From: Hyphomicrobiales bacterium
Lineage (GTDB): Bacteria > Pseudomonadota > Alphaproteobacteria > Rhizobiales > Rhizobiaceae
NCBI GenBank assembly: GCA_900471815.1
Contig: UICE01000003.1
Span: 1 to 64,000 of the forward strand
Reading direction: 5' to 3'
DNA length: 64,000 nt
This document shows positions 1 through 10,048 of the stretch, piece by piece; within the stretch, counting starts at the first letter, position 1; each line of letters opens with the position of its first letter. The notes beneath the pieces were generated by a model. That model searched no databases. It saw only the letters and a program-made list of their open reading frames with translations, and was not told the DNA's origin. The position numbers and the translations under genes were made by a program.

Positions 1-260
1 GACCCGTGCGCTTACCCATGAATCATATCTATTCAAATCAAGCGGCATAATGCCAGTGAACATTCCGGCGCAGCATTTCATAATGCGTCGGCTTCCCGAA
101 AAATTTCCCAGACCCTATACGATCATTAATTGCTGGTGGCTTGGCGATCACACAAATGCTTGCTGGCAGCCAAGTCGGGTAATGCAAAAATCACACGAAC
201 AAGGCAAAGCCAATCCACAATAATAGCTCGTGTCGCCATGCCCATGGCGCACAGAATTTT
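1..260. other. Intergenic or gene-edge segment with no recognisable gene
   Basis: I see no convincing coding frame, RNA gene or strong hairpin here. The segment lies downstream of the minus-strand endonuclease III-like gene and probably separates it from a gene outside the window. Confidence 0.5.
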
Positions 261-956
261 CTATGTCGAACATTGACCATGTGGACACATCATTTGCAGA
301 GGGCATCCACAGCAGCGCGGTGTTCCAGTTACGCAGAATTCCTGCGCCAATTTTTTTACAAGCACGTGATGTTCTTCTGTGTCTTTAGCCAACCAGCAGT
401 TCGGAATAAGCCGCTGTATGACTTTCATTTTGAGATTGTAGTTCCAATCGTCTTTGATGAGTTGAAATCGCGCGGCAAAACGAAGGTAGTGTGTATCAAC
501 TACCAAGGCGCGCATCTGCAAAGTGCTGAAATTGAGAACGCAGGCACTGATTTTGGGACCGACGCCCCGATGCTGCTGCAATGAGTGTAGAGCCTGTCCG
601 ACTGTCATATGGGCAAGTGTATCGAGACTGAGTTTACCCTGTTGCCGAATAATTCCACGCAACGCTTCGGGGATGTATATGCAGTATGTCTTGGGAAAAG
701 TGATCCTATGAATGCAATCATTGACTTCGTCTGACGAAGCAGAGGCGACAGCTTCCCAGTTTTTGAATTTCTGTCGAAGATTCTGAAACGCTTCCAATGA
801 CACTTCGTCACGGGTGCGGCAGCCCAGCATTGCCATAACCAGCATACTGACAGGCGTGAACCGAAGTCCCGGAGCGGGAATGCCATAATGCGCTGTTAAG
901 CGATCATGGACACTCACGAGCGGACTCGGAGCTCCAAAATCAAGAACATATTGCAT
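261..956 (-). CDS. Endonuclease III-like HhH-GPD DNA glycosylase with Fe-S cluster
   Basis: A 231-residue protein of the endonuclease III (Nth/HhH-GPD) superfamily, which excises damaged bases and can nick abasic sites. The helix-hairpin-helix is seen as RGVGPKISACV (residues 130-140), with Lys135 at the position of the catalytic lysine, followed by VVDTH with Asp154 at the position of the catalytic aspartate. The C-terminus carries a complete [4Fe-4S] loop of spacing C-x6-C-x2-C-x5-C (Cys208, 215, 218, 224). All key residues are present, so it should be active, but the sequence is divergent and the damage substrate cannot be told. It lies 66 bp downstream of the WD40 gene on the same strand. 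A GTTC-N7-GTTC SOS box lies just upstream of the start, which points to LexA control and an independent promoter. Confidence 0.85.
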   Translation of the reverse strand: MQYVLDFGAPSPLVSVHDRLTAHYGIPAPGLRFTPVSMLVMAMLGCRTRDEVSLEAFQNLRQKFKNWEAVASASSDEVNDCIHRITFPKTYCIYIPEALRGIIRQQGKLSLDTLAHMTVGQALHSLQQHRGVGPKISACVLNFSTLQMRALVVDTHYLRFAARFQLIKDDWNYNLKMKVIQRLIPNCWLAKDTEEHHVLVKKLAQEFCVTGTPRCCGCPLQMMCPHGQCST

Positions 957-968
957 AGGCCAATATTA

Positions 969-983
969 GAACAAAACAAGAAC
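969..983 (-). promoter_or_regulatory. Candidate alphaproteobacterial LexA (SOS) box
   Basis: Read on the minus strand the site is GTTC, seven bases, GTTC, the direct-repeat operator known for alphaproteobacterial LexA. It starts 13 bp upstream of the start codon of the endonuclease III-like gene, a position that would block transcription. The match is exact in both half-sites. That the downstream gene is a DNA repair enzyme supports function. Binding is inferred. Confidence 0.7.
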
Positions 984-1022
984 ATGTCAATTCCTGTTTG
1001 TGTTCTTGGCCAAAGCATCAAA

Positions 1023-1997
1023 CTATGCTGTGATGTCGATCACGCCACAGTCGCCAGCCTCGCTTCCAAAGACCAGCCGATGCCCGGTAGTGTCCCAATT
1101 CATGGTGGAAATGGCGCCACTACCCTGCCGTCGCAATAGCACTTCTTTCTGGTCGCCAAAACGGCCCACAAGTATCATGCCATCGGAATAACCGATCGCG
1201 ACAATATCCTCGACGGGATGGCAGGCAACGGAAGTCACAAGACTGTCGCCGCGCGTACCGAGTTCTAATGGCCCCTTGCCCATCGGACCGTCCTTGCCTG
1301 CAAAAGGCCAGACGATTGCTGCTGGAGCACCGGACGTTGCCAACCATTTGCCCTTCGGGCTCCATGACCAGCTTTTCACTTTGTTGGGATAGCCGGTCAT
1401 GCGCATGTGACGATTATCATCAAGCCGCCATCCATGCAGTGCGTTCTCTTGCATCGAGGTAACAAGAAAGCGGTTATCTGGCGAGAACATCACCATGACA
1501 TGCGCGCCCTTCCACTCGAGCTCCGTCGGCGTGCTATTGGTAGCTGGCCAATGCAAGGTCACACCATTATAGCGTGCGATTGCCAAGCGGAGACCCTTTG
1601 GGGCAAAGGCCAGACCCTCAACACTGCGCTCATGGGCCAGCTCCTTGAGGCGACCATCAACAGATCGAAACCATGCGGAGCGGCCCGATGCGAATGCTAT
1701 TGCACCACCCGGTGCCGCAGCAAGAGCTGTTATCCACTTGCGCGGCAGATTGCTTACTTCTGTTGACAGCCCGTTTGAGCCGGTTAAGCAGACTCTGCCA
1801 TCTTCGCCACCCGTAAGCAAAGCCTTACCATCGCCCGATGGAATCGCACAAAGAAGCCCATCATGGGCCTCCACTGCTTTGTGGCCATTATCGAGACGAT
1901 GGATAGTTCCATCTGCCAAAGCGAAGAAGGGGATATCTTGAATGAAACGCGCGTCGATACAGTGGCCGACCAAATCCAGTGGAGCTATGGTTGGCAT
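1023..1997 (-). CDS. WD40 repeat protein coupled to CobW GTPase
   Basis: A 324-residue protein without signal peptide or membrane segment. About seven degenerate WD40 blades can be followed, each with an SPDG/SPKG-type turn (for example FSPDNRFLVTS, WSPKGKWLATS, CHPVEDIVAIG), enough for one closed seven-bladed propeller. Such propellers are scaffolds for protein-protein contact; no catalytic residues are expected. Its start overlaps the stop of the CobW gene in a TGATG arrangement at 1995-1999, so the two proteins are probably made in fixed ratio by translational coupling and may work together in metal delivery. The partner and role are not known from the sequence. Confidence 0.85.
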   Translation of the reverse strand: MPTIAPLDLVGHCIDARFIQDIPFFALADGTIHRLDNGHKAVEAHDGLLCAIPSGDGKALLTGGEDGRVCLTGSNGLSTEVSNLPRKWITALAAAPGGAIAFASGRSAWFRSVDGRLKELAHERSVEGLAFAPKGLRLAIARYNGVTLHWPATNSTPTELEWKGAHVMVMFSPDNRFLVTSMQENALHGWRLDDNRHMRMTGYPNKVKSWSWSPKGKWLATSGAPAAIVWPFAGKDGPMGKGPLELGTRGDSLVTSVACHPVEDIVAIGYSDGMILVGRFGDQKEVLLRRQGSGAISTMNWDTTGHRLVFGSEAGDCGVIDITA

Positions 1998-3103
1998 CAG
2001 GCAAGACAGCTTTCAAGGCCAGCTTTCAGCGCGGCATGGTCAAGTTCGCGTCCAATGAAAACAAGACGGCTGTCATGCTTTTCGCCATCTTTCCAGGCTC
2101 GCTGATGGTCTCCCTCGATAATCATGTGCACGCCTTGGATAACGTAGCGTTCATGATCATCCTTGAATGCAAGGATACCTTTAAGGCGTAAAATATTTGG
2201 ACCTTGGTCCTGCGTTATCTTTTGGATCCAGGGGAAGAATTTGTCGGCAACCAATTCCCCTGTGCGCAGAGAAACTGACTGCACAGTGACATCGTGGATT
2301 GGCGATGCATGACTGTGATCGTGATCATGCGTATGGTCGTGATCGTGATGATGGTGATGATGCGCATGACCGTGATCATGGTCACAATCCGGGCCGCAGG
2401 CATGATCGGGGTGATCATGGTCGAGAAAATGCGGGTCGTTCTCAAGTGCACGCGTCAAGTCAAATGCCCCGCGATCCAAAACTTTCACAAGATCAATATT
2501 GGCGCGTTCAGTGCGGTGAACCACTGCGTGGGGATTGATCGCGCGTATCGTGGCTTCAACAACCGCCAACTCCTCCGGTGTTACCAGATCCGTCTTGTTC
2601 AGCAGAACGACATCGGCAAATGCGATCTGGTCTTCTGCTTCCCGGCTGTCTTTCAGGCGTAGCGGCAGATGCTTGGCGTCAACCAGTGCTACCACCGCGT
2701 CAAGTGTGGTCTTTTTCCGCACATCCTCATCCATGAAAAAGGTTTGTGCGACAGGGACCGGATCGGCCAAACCCGTCGTTTCAACAATGATCGCATCAAA
2801 TCTGCCCGGACGGCGCATAAGGCCTTCAACAACGCGGATCAGATCTCCACGAACGGTACAGCAGATACAGCCATTGTTCATCTCGTAAATTTCTTCATCG
2901 GACTCAACGATCAGATCGTTATCAATTCCGATTTCACCAAACTCATTGACGATGACTGCATAGCGCTTGCCATGGTTTTCGCTCAAAATGCGGTTGAGCA
3001 ACGTTGTCTTGCCTGCGCCAAGATATCCGGTCAAAACTGTGACCGGTATTTGGGCGGTCTTGGCAGCGTCGGCTGGCGCGGAAATGGTCTGAGATTCACT
3101 CAT
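1997..3103 (-). CDS. CobW/COG0523 family GTPase, probable zinc metallochaperone
   Basis: A 368-residue G3E-family GTPase. Walker A is GYLGAGKT (residues 26-33), the metal-binding CxCC motif is CICC (79-82), and the guanine-specificity motif is NKTD (168-171). A very His/Asp-rich stretch (about 224-269) precedes the C-terminal CobW_C domain, as in members that handle zinc. Proteins of this family use GTP hydrolysis to hand metal, often Zn, to client enzymes when metal is scarce. Upstream on the same strand is a creatininase-family hydrolase, a metal-dependent enzyme and possible client; downstream is the coupled WD40 gene. I looked for a Zur-type palindrome in 3104-3207 and saw no clear one. 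Cobalamin synthesis (CobW proper) is unlikely because no cob genes are near. Confidence 0.9.
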   Translation of the reverse strand: MSESQTISAPADAAKTAQIPVTVLTGYLGAGKTTLLNRILSENHGKRYAVIVNEFGEIGIDNDLIVESDEEIYEMNNGCICCTVRGDLIRVVEGLMRRPGRFDAIIVETTGLADPVPVAQTFFMDEDVRKKTTLDAVVALVDAKHLPLRLKDSREAEDQIAFADVVLLNKTDLVTPEELAVVEATIRAINPHAVVHRTERANIDLVKVLDRGAFDLTRALENDPHFLDHDHPDHACGPDCDHDHGHAHHHHHHDHDHTHDHDHSHASPIHDVTVQSVSLRTGELVADKFFPWIQKITQDQGPNILRLKGILAFKDDHERYVIQGVHMIIEGDHQRAWKDGEKHDSRLVFIGRELDHAALKAGLESCLA

Positions 3104-3207
3104 AGCGTGCCTCTTGTTGAGTATAGACCCTCGATATAGGTGATTGGGTCACCGTTTGCCATATCTGTAGCGAGCAAAAGGATGAGGCAATGCGATTGAG
3201 CGCCGTA

Positions 3208-3957
3208 TCAGGTCTTGAATACAGAAACATCAAACTTCGCGACATCTTCAATCAACTCAACGATGCCCTTCAAGCTATGGCTGATTATTGCCTCGCCGGC
3301 CTGCGCAGTGGCCAATAAAGCGTTACCCGCCACGCCTTGCATGTTCAGATCAGACATTTTCCAGCCAAATGCGTGTGGCCCATAGGCTCGCAGGTGCTTG
3401 TAATCTGCGGCAAACTGGCTCTGGTTTGAGGTGAAGTTTTGCGCCTCGTTGATCTGAACAAGTTCAGGATGCAGGGCCAGCATCACCGAGGTTTCGATAA
3501 AACCACCATGGATATCGATGGCTTTTTCTTCAGGCGATATCAAACCGTCCGGTAGACCAAAGCGCGTCCAACTGGTCGCGACGGCAAGCATATCAAAGCG
3601 AACGCGCAGTTCTGTAGCGACGATTGTTATAAGCGGGGAATTGCCCCCGTGTGCGTTAAGCATGACAAGCTTGGATATTCCGCGTTCAGCTAAATTTTCA
3701 CCGATCGCAATCCAACGATGTACAGCCTCGTCAAAACGTAGCGATGTTGTGCCTTTCACATCCATGTGTTCGATTGAATAGCCAACTGGTTCGGCGGTGA
3801 GGAACGTTATATCCAATTCGGGCGGTAGCAAGGGTTTGAGGCGATCGACCAATCCCTTAACAATCAACGTGTCCGTCTCGAATGGAAGGTGGGGGCCATG
3901 CTGCTCATGCGCTCCCAGCGGCAATAATGCGATTGTATTGTTTGAAGAGTTGGACAT
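3208..3957 (-). CDS. Creatininase-family metal-dependent amidohydrolase
   Basis: From the preferred start the protein has 249 residues, the usual length for the creatinine amidohydrolase family. The hallmark LGAHEQHGPHLP near the N-terminus supplies Glu and His metal ligands, followed by FETDT (Asp) and the NAHGGN motif. Enzymes of this family hydrolyse small cyclic or linear amides using Zn or Mn; the substrate here is unknown. The frame is open further upstream to a GTG at 4035, which would add 26 hydrophobic residues resembling a signal anchor. I prefer the ATG at 3957 because family members begin close to the LGAHEQHG motif, although its AGG ribosome site is very close to the start. The stop lies 104 bp before the CobW gene, so co-transcription is possible. 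Confidence 0.82.
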   Translation of the reverse strand: MSNSSNNTIALLPLGAHEQHGPHLPFETDTLIVKGLVDRLKPLLPPELDITFLTAEPVGYSIEHMDVKGTTSLRFDEAVHRWIAIGENLAERGISKLVMLNAHGGNSPLITIVATELRVRFDMLAVATSWTRFGLPDGLISPEEKAIDIHGGFIETSVMLALHPELVQINEAQNFTSNQSQFAADYKHLRAYGPHAFGWKMSDLNMQGVAGNALLATAQAGEAIISHSLKGIVELIEDVAKFDVSVFKT

Positions 3958-4272
3958 GTCCTGGTCACTTTGCATCATCGTTATAAAAAGCAATCCTGTA
4001 GCCACTGAAACTATGCTTATGCGCCGAGCATTCACAGCCTTAATTTCTGCGTCGCGAGCAATTCGTCGGCAAATTTCATCAGTTTGTCACATAAGAATTG
4101 TAACGCGGCACTCAGGCAGTAGTTTAAATGTAACCATTGTCCGGAAACGGGTCGAAAACCCCACAGGGGCCAGACATTTTCCTGACGTCGATTTGTCTGT
4201 TAATGAGTTTTGACGCAATTGTGCTAGCCGTCTCACTATCGCGAACGGTTTATAAGCAAAAGAGGAATTGGA

Positions 4273-4761
4273 ATGGTCAAGGATCGTAAGCCTCTTATTC
4301 TTCATCGCTTGCAGTCAACTGCAAGATTAACGCGTACCGCTTTGGCGATAAGGCTGCTGGGCCACGGTTTTTATGCTGGACAAGACGCTGTAATGCTCCA
4401 ACTGGCGCACGAAGATGGGCTATCGCCCAGCGTTCTTGCCAAGAGACTTGGTGTGCGTCCTCCGACGATCACAAAGACGATCTCCCGCCTGCAGACCCAG
4501 GGATTTGTGAAAAAAGAGGGATCATCGACGGATCAGCGCCAAGCCCATATTTTCCTGACAGACACAGGAAATGAAGCCATCAAGTCGATTGAAAAATCCA
4601 TTCGCAAGACCGAAAAAGACGCAATGAAAGGTTTTGACAAAAAGGAGCGTAAAGCTTTTGTCAAAATGCTCACAAGACTTGAAATGAATCTATCGGCTGC
4701 GGATCTCTTGCGTCAGACGGGTTCAGATGAGCACGATGATGACGACAATGACGATGAATAA
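4273..4761 (+). CDS. MarR family transcriptional regulator with acidic tail
   Basis: A 162-residue winged-helix regulator of the MarR family. The helix-turn-helix is seen around LSPSVLAKRLGVRPPTITKT and is followed by the wing region with DQRQAHIFLTDTG, the family's signature basic-polar wing and tail. The start has a good ribosome site (GAGGA, 7 bp spacing). MarR proteins act as dimers and usually repress adjacent or divergent genes; the creatininase gene is divergent across about 315 bp, so it is a plausible target. The last dozen residues are almost all Asp, Glu, Asn or His (DEHDDDDNDDE), unusual for the family and possibly metal-binding or a DNA mimic. Ligand unknown. Confidence 0.9.
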   Translation: MVKDRKPLILHRLQSTARLTRTALAIRLLGHGFYAGQDAVMLQLAHEDGLSPSVLAKRLGVRPPTITKTISRLQTQGFVKKEGSSTDQRQAHIFLTDTGNEAIKSIEKSIRKTEKDAMKGFDKKERKAFVKMLTRLEMNLSAADLLRQTGSDEHDDDDNDDE

Positions 4762-5008
4762 TTAACGGGCTCTATTTTGTCAGACATATAGCTTGCCTGC
4801 GGTTCTTGCCGCCTGTTCCCAGGCTGAAGACCGCAAGGTTGGGCTGCGTGCTCCGATCTTTGCAAGATAGTTTTAGCCTTGAGCGATGGGCACGCAATTT
4901 TCCGCGTCAGTTTTGGAGCGGAAAGAACTTTGATTTATTGATCCGCGATGGCATAACCCCAAGAATGATATTCTGTTCAATGAATGGAATCGCGGGGAGA
5001 AAGTACTT

Positions 5009-6028
5009 TTGGCGCAGAAAATTAAGCTATCGACAATTGCCGACGCGTTGAAAGTGTCTACCGCGACGGTGTCGCTTGCCTTGAGAGACAGCCCGCTTGT
5101 TGCCGACCAGACCCGGGACAAGATCAAAGAGCATGCGAGAGCAATCGGCTACATCTATAACCGGCGGGCCGCCAGCTTGCGCACTTCGCGGTCGGGAATT
5201 GTTGGCGTAGTTGTTCATGACATCATGAACCCGTTTTTTGCCGAAATTTTGCGGGCTATCGAGGGCGAGCTGGATCGTTCTGGCCAAACGTTCATTTTGT
5301 CGAATCATTACGATCAAGTGGAGAAGCAACGGACATTCATCGAAACTGTCCTGCAGCTGGGCGGTGATGGTGTAATCATGTCTCCCGCCATAGGCACGCC
5401 TGCAGCAGACATTCGCATGGCTGAAGACAACGGTCTTCCAGTCGTACTGATCGCACGTACGGTGCAGGACGCGAATGTTCCGGTTTTCCGTGGAGACGAT
5501 GCATATGGTATCGGGCTAGCGACCAATCATCTTATATCGCTCGGGCATACGCGCATTGCAATGGTCGGCGGTACTGATCAAACCTCAACTGGCCGTGACA
5601 GGTATGAAGGTTATCTGCATGCAATGCAAAAAGCAGGGCTCGATGCGAAACCAGAATGGCGGATTCCCGGGCCTCGGACTAAACAGGCCGGTTTCGATGC
5701 CGCGCCGCAATTTCTCGCGCTAAAGGACCATCCCACGGCAGCGGTCTGCTGGAACGATCTTTGCGCAATTGGCATGATGAACGGCATTGCTCGCGCCGGA
5801 CTCGTCGCTGGCGTGGATATTTCAGTTACAGGTTATGACGATCTGGAAGAAGCCGCGATTGCGACTCCTGCCTTGACTACGGTTTGGAATGGCCAGCGGG
5901 AGGTGGGGCAACGTGCGGCGCGCGCTCTGCTTGACCAGTTAAACGGTGCAGACACCCATGCCCGTCAGGAACTTATCAAGCCTGAGTTGCGGATACGGCA
6001 GTCAACGTCAAAACCAAAGGAACGCTGA
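5009..6028 (+). CDS. LacI family transcriptional regulator
   Basis: A 339-residue LacI/GalR-type regulator. The N-terminal helix-turn-helix and hinge are clear (LSTIADALKVSTATVSLALR), followed by a type I periplasmic-binding-protein fold with the usual VGVVVHDIMNPFFAEI start and ending about residue 335. I accept the TTG start at 5009 because it follows GGGGAGA with 8 bp spacing and gives a normal N-terminus. The effector is likely a sugar or other small solute. It converges with the amidotransferase-like gene and heads a region of solute-uptake genes (TRAP receptor, SDR, permease), which it may control. No CG-centred LacI operator palindrome was obvious near those genes. Confidence 0.93.
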   Translation: MAQKIKLSTIADALKVSTATVSLALRDSPLVADQTRDKIKEHARAIGYIYNRRAASLRTSRSGIVGVVVHDIMNPFFAEILRAIEGELDRSGQTFILSNHYDQVEKQRTFIETVLQLGGDGVIMSPAIGTPAADIRMAEDNGLPVVLIARTVQDANVPVFRGDDAYGIGLATNHLISLGHTRIAMVGGTDQTSTGRDRYEGYLHAMQKAGLDAKPEWRIPGPRTKQAGFDAAPQFLALKDHPTAAVCWNDLCAIGMMNGIARAGLVAGVDISVTGYDDLEEAAIATPALTTVWNGQREVGQRAARALLDQLNGADTHARQELIKPELRIRQSTSKPKER

Positions 6029-6066
6029 TCTGCTTAAGCTAGAACGGCCAAGAGCAGCGATTACTG

Positions 6067-6837
6067 CTATTCGGCAGCTTGCAATCGCTCGCGGCTTGCT
6101 TTGTGCGCACGCACTGCATCGCCAAATGCAGCAAAAATTCTCTGGGAAGAAATATCGGTTTTTACCCAGTATTCGGGGTGCCATTGTACACCGACTGCAA
6201 AAGCGCGAGCGTTTTTGACAGAGACAGCCTCGATCGTCCCATCATCGGCCACAGCCTCAATTTCCAGTTGAGGTGCCGGTCTATCTATTGCCTGCCGGTG
6301 TACGGAGTTTACTTGGATGGCATCACTGTTCATGACTGCCGCCAGACATGAACCTGCCTTGATGTGCACCGGATGGCGAATTGCAAACCGTTCCCCCTGA
6401 ATTTCGGAAGCAGGAGCCCTGTGGTCCATGCGCCCATCCAACTGCTGGATTTCTGTGGCAAGAGTGCCGCCCAATGCCACGTTCAGTTCTTGAATGCCGC
6501 GACAGATTGCCAGAAGCGGGATGCCCCGGTCGATAGCGCGGCGGATCAGCGGAAGCGAGGTGGCATCGCGAGCGGGGTCATATGGCTCGTGCGCTTCAGT
6601 GGGTTGGGCGCCATAGAGCGCTGGATGCACGTTGGACTTCGATCCCGTAATGAGTACGCCATCTACGCCGTCGAGAATCGCGTCAATATCCAGGCCCTCG
6701 CCAATTGAGGGTACAATAAGCGGAATAACATCGGCCGCTTGATAGGCAGCCATCAAATATTGATCGGGCGCCGCATGCCAGGTGTAATTTTCGAAATTTC
6801 GCACGTCTGACGATATGGCGACGAGAGGTTGCCGCAT
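6067..6837 (-). CDS. Class I glutamine amidotransferase-like hydrolase (peptidase C26, PuuD-like)
   Basis: From the ATG at 6837, chosen for its GGAG ribosome site 7 bp upstream, the protein has 256 residues. It matches the peptidase C26 family, which includes gamma-glutamyl-GABA hydrolase PuuD. The nucleophile Cys112 sits in LLAICRGIQELN, and His220 with Glu222 in QWHPEYW complete the triad; DGVLITGSKSNVHP is the typical loop before it. PuuD acts in gamma-glutamylated putrescine degradation, but no other puu gene is here, so the substrate may be another gamma-glutamyl amide. It is divergent from the TRAP solute-receptor gene across about 250 bp that contain a perfect 12-bp palindrome. Confidence 0.88.
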   Translation of the reverse strand: MRQPLVAISSDVRNFENYTWHAAPDQYLMAAYQAADVIPLIVPSIGEGLDIDAILDGVDGVLITGSKSNVHPALYGAQPTEAHEPYDPARDATSLPLIRRAIDRGIPLLAICRGIQELNVALGGTLATEIQQLDGRMDHRAPASEIQGERFAIRHPVHIKAGSCLAAVMNSDAIQVNSVHRQAIDRPAPQLEIEAVADDGTIEAVSVKNARAFAVGVQWHPEYWVKTDISSQRIFAAFGDAVRAHKASRERLQAAE

Positions 6838-6893
6838 GATTTCACTCCAAAGGGTTCTAAATAGAATGTAGTTGAGTTCGAAGCCATTTCCAA

Positions 6894-6905
6894 TGGTCAT
6901 GACCA
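6894..6905. promoter_or_regulatory. Perfect 12-bp palindrome TGGTCATGACCA, candidate operator
   Basis: The palindrome lies in the divergent promoter region between the PuuD-like hydrolase and the TRAP receptor gene. TGG...CCA ends with TGGTCA half-sites resemble GntR/FadR-type operators more than LacI operators, which usually have a CG centre. No promoter motif could be placed with confidence. That it controls both genes is inference. Confidence 0.35.
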
Positions 6906-6937
6906 ACCATATGCGGCGCGGACTACCACGAAGATAG

Positions 6938-8194
<1,257 letters not shown>

Positions 8195-8212
8195 AACCAC
8201 GATCTCGACGCC

Positions 8213-8247
8213 AGACCCCGGTTCTCGGAGCCGGGGTCTCGTTTCAT
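8213..8247 (+). terminator. Rho-independent terminator after the TRAP receptor gene
   Basis: AGACCCCGG and CCGGGGTCT form a perfect 9-bp stem with a 9-base loop, followed by CGTTTCATT. It starts 18 bp after the stop codon and separates the receptor gene from the SDR gene. Confidence 0.8.
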
Positions 8248-8327
8248 TCAGCTTCTTTTGGTTGTCATGCCATGCTGGGCCGTCTATCAGTGAGACCACA
8301 ATTGGGATGCCCAGCGGTACTTAATCA

Positions 8328-9077
8328 ATGAATATTGATAGATCTATTTCGGTTGCAGGAAAAACCATTGCGGTGACAGGTGGCTCGTCCGGGCTTGGTT
8401 TACGGATGATCCAGGTTCTCGCAGCCAACGGAGCCAATGTGGTTTCGATCTCACGGACGCCAACATCCGAGAGCATGGTTCACTCGAACGTCGTCAACAT
8501 TATCGCTGATATAACGATTGCGGCCGACATAGAGCGGGCATTCGACGAAACGGAACGGCTGTTCGGCCCAGTTTCAGTTGTGTTCAACAATGCTGGCGTC
8601 GCTGCCATCGAACGGGCATTGACGACCACCCGCGAGCAATTGCGCCATATCTTCGAGGTCAACGTGGAAGGGGCATTCTTTATTGCTCAGGAAGCCGCCA
8701 AGCGCATGATTGCCAACAAAATCGGGGGTTCAATAATCAATCTGTCGAGTATTCTTGCCGACGCTCCGATTAAGGGATCTGCCGGCTATGCGATGTCGAA
8801 AGCGGCGGTAGCACAAATGACGCGATCGCTCGCGCTTGAATGGGCGCCGCATGGCATCCGCGTCAATGCCATTGCACCTGGCTGGTTTCCAACCAAACTC
8901 AACGAAACCATCATGGATGGTCCGGCAAAAGGTTTTCTCAAAGGCAAAAACCCAATGCGCCGCTTGGGAGAGCCTGAAGATATTGATGGTGCAGTGCTCT
9001 TGCTTGCTTCCGATGCAAGCAGCTACATCACGGGCACTGTTATCACGATTGATGGCGGCCATAGCCTTCAAGGCTAG
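8328..9077 (+). CDS. Short-chain dehydrogenase/reductase (SDR)
   Basis: A 249-residue classical SDR. The cofactor motif TGGSSGLG is at residues 17-24, NNAG at 87-90, the catalytic Ser in LSSI (about 140-141) and YAMSK with Tyr154 and Lys158; the C-terminus has the usual IDGGH. It should oxidise or reduce an alcohol/ketone with NAD(P)(H) in the cytoplasm. It follows the TRAP receptor on the same strand but a terminator intervenes, so it probably has its own promoter. The substrate is unknown; the context of solute uptake suggests catabolism of an imported hydroxy or oxo compound. Confidence 0.9.
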   Translation: MNIDRSISVAGKTIAVTGGSSGLGLRMIQVLAANGANVVSISRTPTSESMVHSNVVNIIADITIAADIERAFDETERLFGPVSVVFNNAGVAAIERALTTTREQLRHIFEVNVEGAFFIAQEAAKRMIANKIGGSIINLSSILADAPIKGSAGYAMSKAAVAQMTRSLALEWAPHGIRVNAIAPGWFPTKLNETIMDGPAKGFLKGKNPMRRLGEPEDIDGAVLLLASDASSYITGTVITIDGGHSLQG

Positions 9078-9083
9078 AGTCCT

Positions 9084-9983
9084 CTAGACGCGCTCTTGTT
9101 CATCGACATTGGTGCGTATTGCCAATACCAGTACAAGCAATGAAAATATTGCAGCATCGCGCCAGAGCACTGAAAAATATCCGCCCCAGATGGATTCCAC
9201 CATGCCGATGATGGCCGCTCCGAACGCAGCATGGAGCGGACGCGAAAAGCTCCCGGCGGCAGTTATAAACAGGATCTTGAGCCCAAAGATTATGCCCGTG
9301 TTGAAGCTCACATTGCCGTAGTAGAGTGCTGCGAGAAATCCGGCGAGCGCACAGATTCCATAAGCGACTAGGATTGCGTTTGTTCGTACAGAGACGGGAT
9401 CAATTCCGCATAGCGCCGAGGCGGTAGGCTCGTCGCTGACCGCGCGCCAGATGCGACCGGCCAGCGTGCGGTTCATGGTCAGTTCTGCAAGAAGAACAAC
9501 AGCCAGTGCGATACCAATGTTCACAAGCTGTAATTGGGTAAGGCTTATGCCGGCTGCCGGCCCCAGAATAAAGACAGGCGAGGCCAGCATGGGCGGCAGC
9601 CAATAATCTCTTGTATCGGCAGCAATGCGCGACAACTCCATCAGAAAGATGGTTAGCCCCAATGTGGCGACGAGCACCGTATTGCGAGTACCAGCATCCA
9701 ACGGAGTATAAATAAGCCTAGCGACCAAATAGCCGGCTGCGGTTACATAAAGGGCCGCAATTATGAAGCCAAACCCCAAAGCGGCTGGCATTGTCATCCA
9801 AAGGACGGAAAAGCCAAAAGCTGCTGCAAGAATGAATGTCTGTCCCGAAAACGCGAAAATTGCGCCAAGCGAGAGATCTGTTCGGTGCGTCAATCCATGA
9901 ATGAGGACATAGCCATAGGCGAGCAGTGCATAGAGCGCCGCATTGTGAATTCCGTTCAACAATAGTTGCAGAAAGTACGACAT
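9084..9983 (-). CDS. LivH-type ABC transporter permease, without partner genes
   Basis: A 299-residue, strongly hydrophobic protein with about eight membrane spans, matching the branched-chain amino acid permease family (LivH/BPD_transp_2). It begins with the family-typical region FLQLLLNGIHNAALYALLAYGY. LivH-type permeases work with a LivM permease, two ATPases (LivG, LivF) and a binding protein; none is present within the window, so it is either an orphan or works with proteins encoded elsewhere. It converges with the SDR gene, with only a few bases between the stops, and is divergent from the CGNR regulator gene. Confidence 0.88.
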   Translation of the reverse strand: MSYFLQLLLNGIHNAALYALLAYGYVLIHGLTHRTDLSLGAIFAFSGQTFILAAAFGFSVLWMTMPAALGFGFIIAALYVTAAGYLVARLIYTPLDAGTRNTVLVATLGLTIFLMELSRIAADTRDYWLPPMLASPVFILGPAAGISLTQLQLVNIGIALAVVLLAELTMNRTLAGRIWRAVSDEPTASALCGIDPVSVRTNAILVAYGICALAGFLAALYYGNVSFNTGIIFGLKILFITAAGSFSRPLHAAFGAAIIGMVESIWGGYFSVLWRDAAIFSLLVLVLAIRTNVDEQERV

Positions 9984-10048
9984 TCAGCACCATCCCATCA
10001 CCAACTAGTCTAACTTGCAAAATCGATTTTACCAGTTAGAATTTCGAT

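Noticed and set aside
2294..2662. A plus-strand frame across the His-rich part of the CobW gene
   Set aside because: Its Met/Val/Asp-rich repeats are the complement of the CAT/CAC codons of the His-rich segment.
3104..3207. Zur operator before the CobW gene
   Set aside because: No AT-rich palindrome with the required symmetry was found; the AT-rich TATAGA...ATATA piece is too short.
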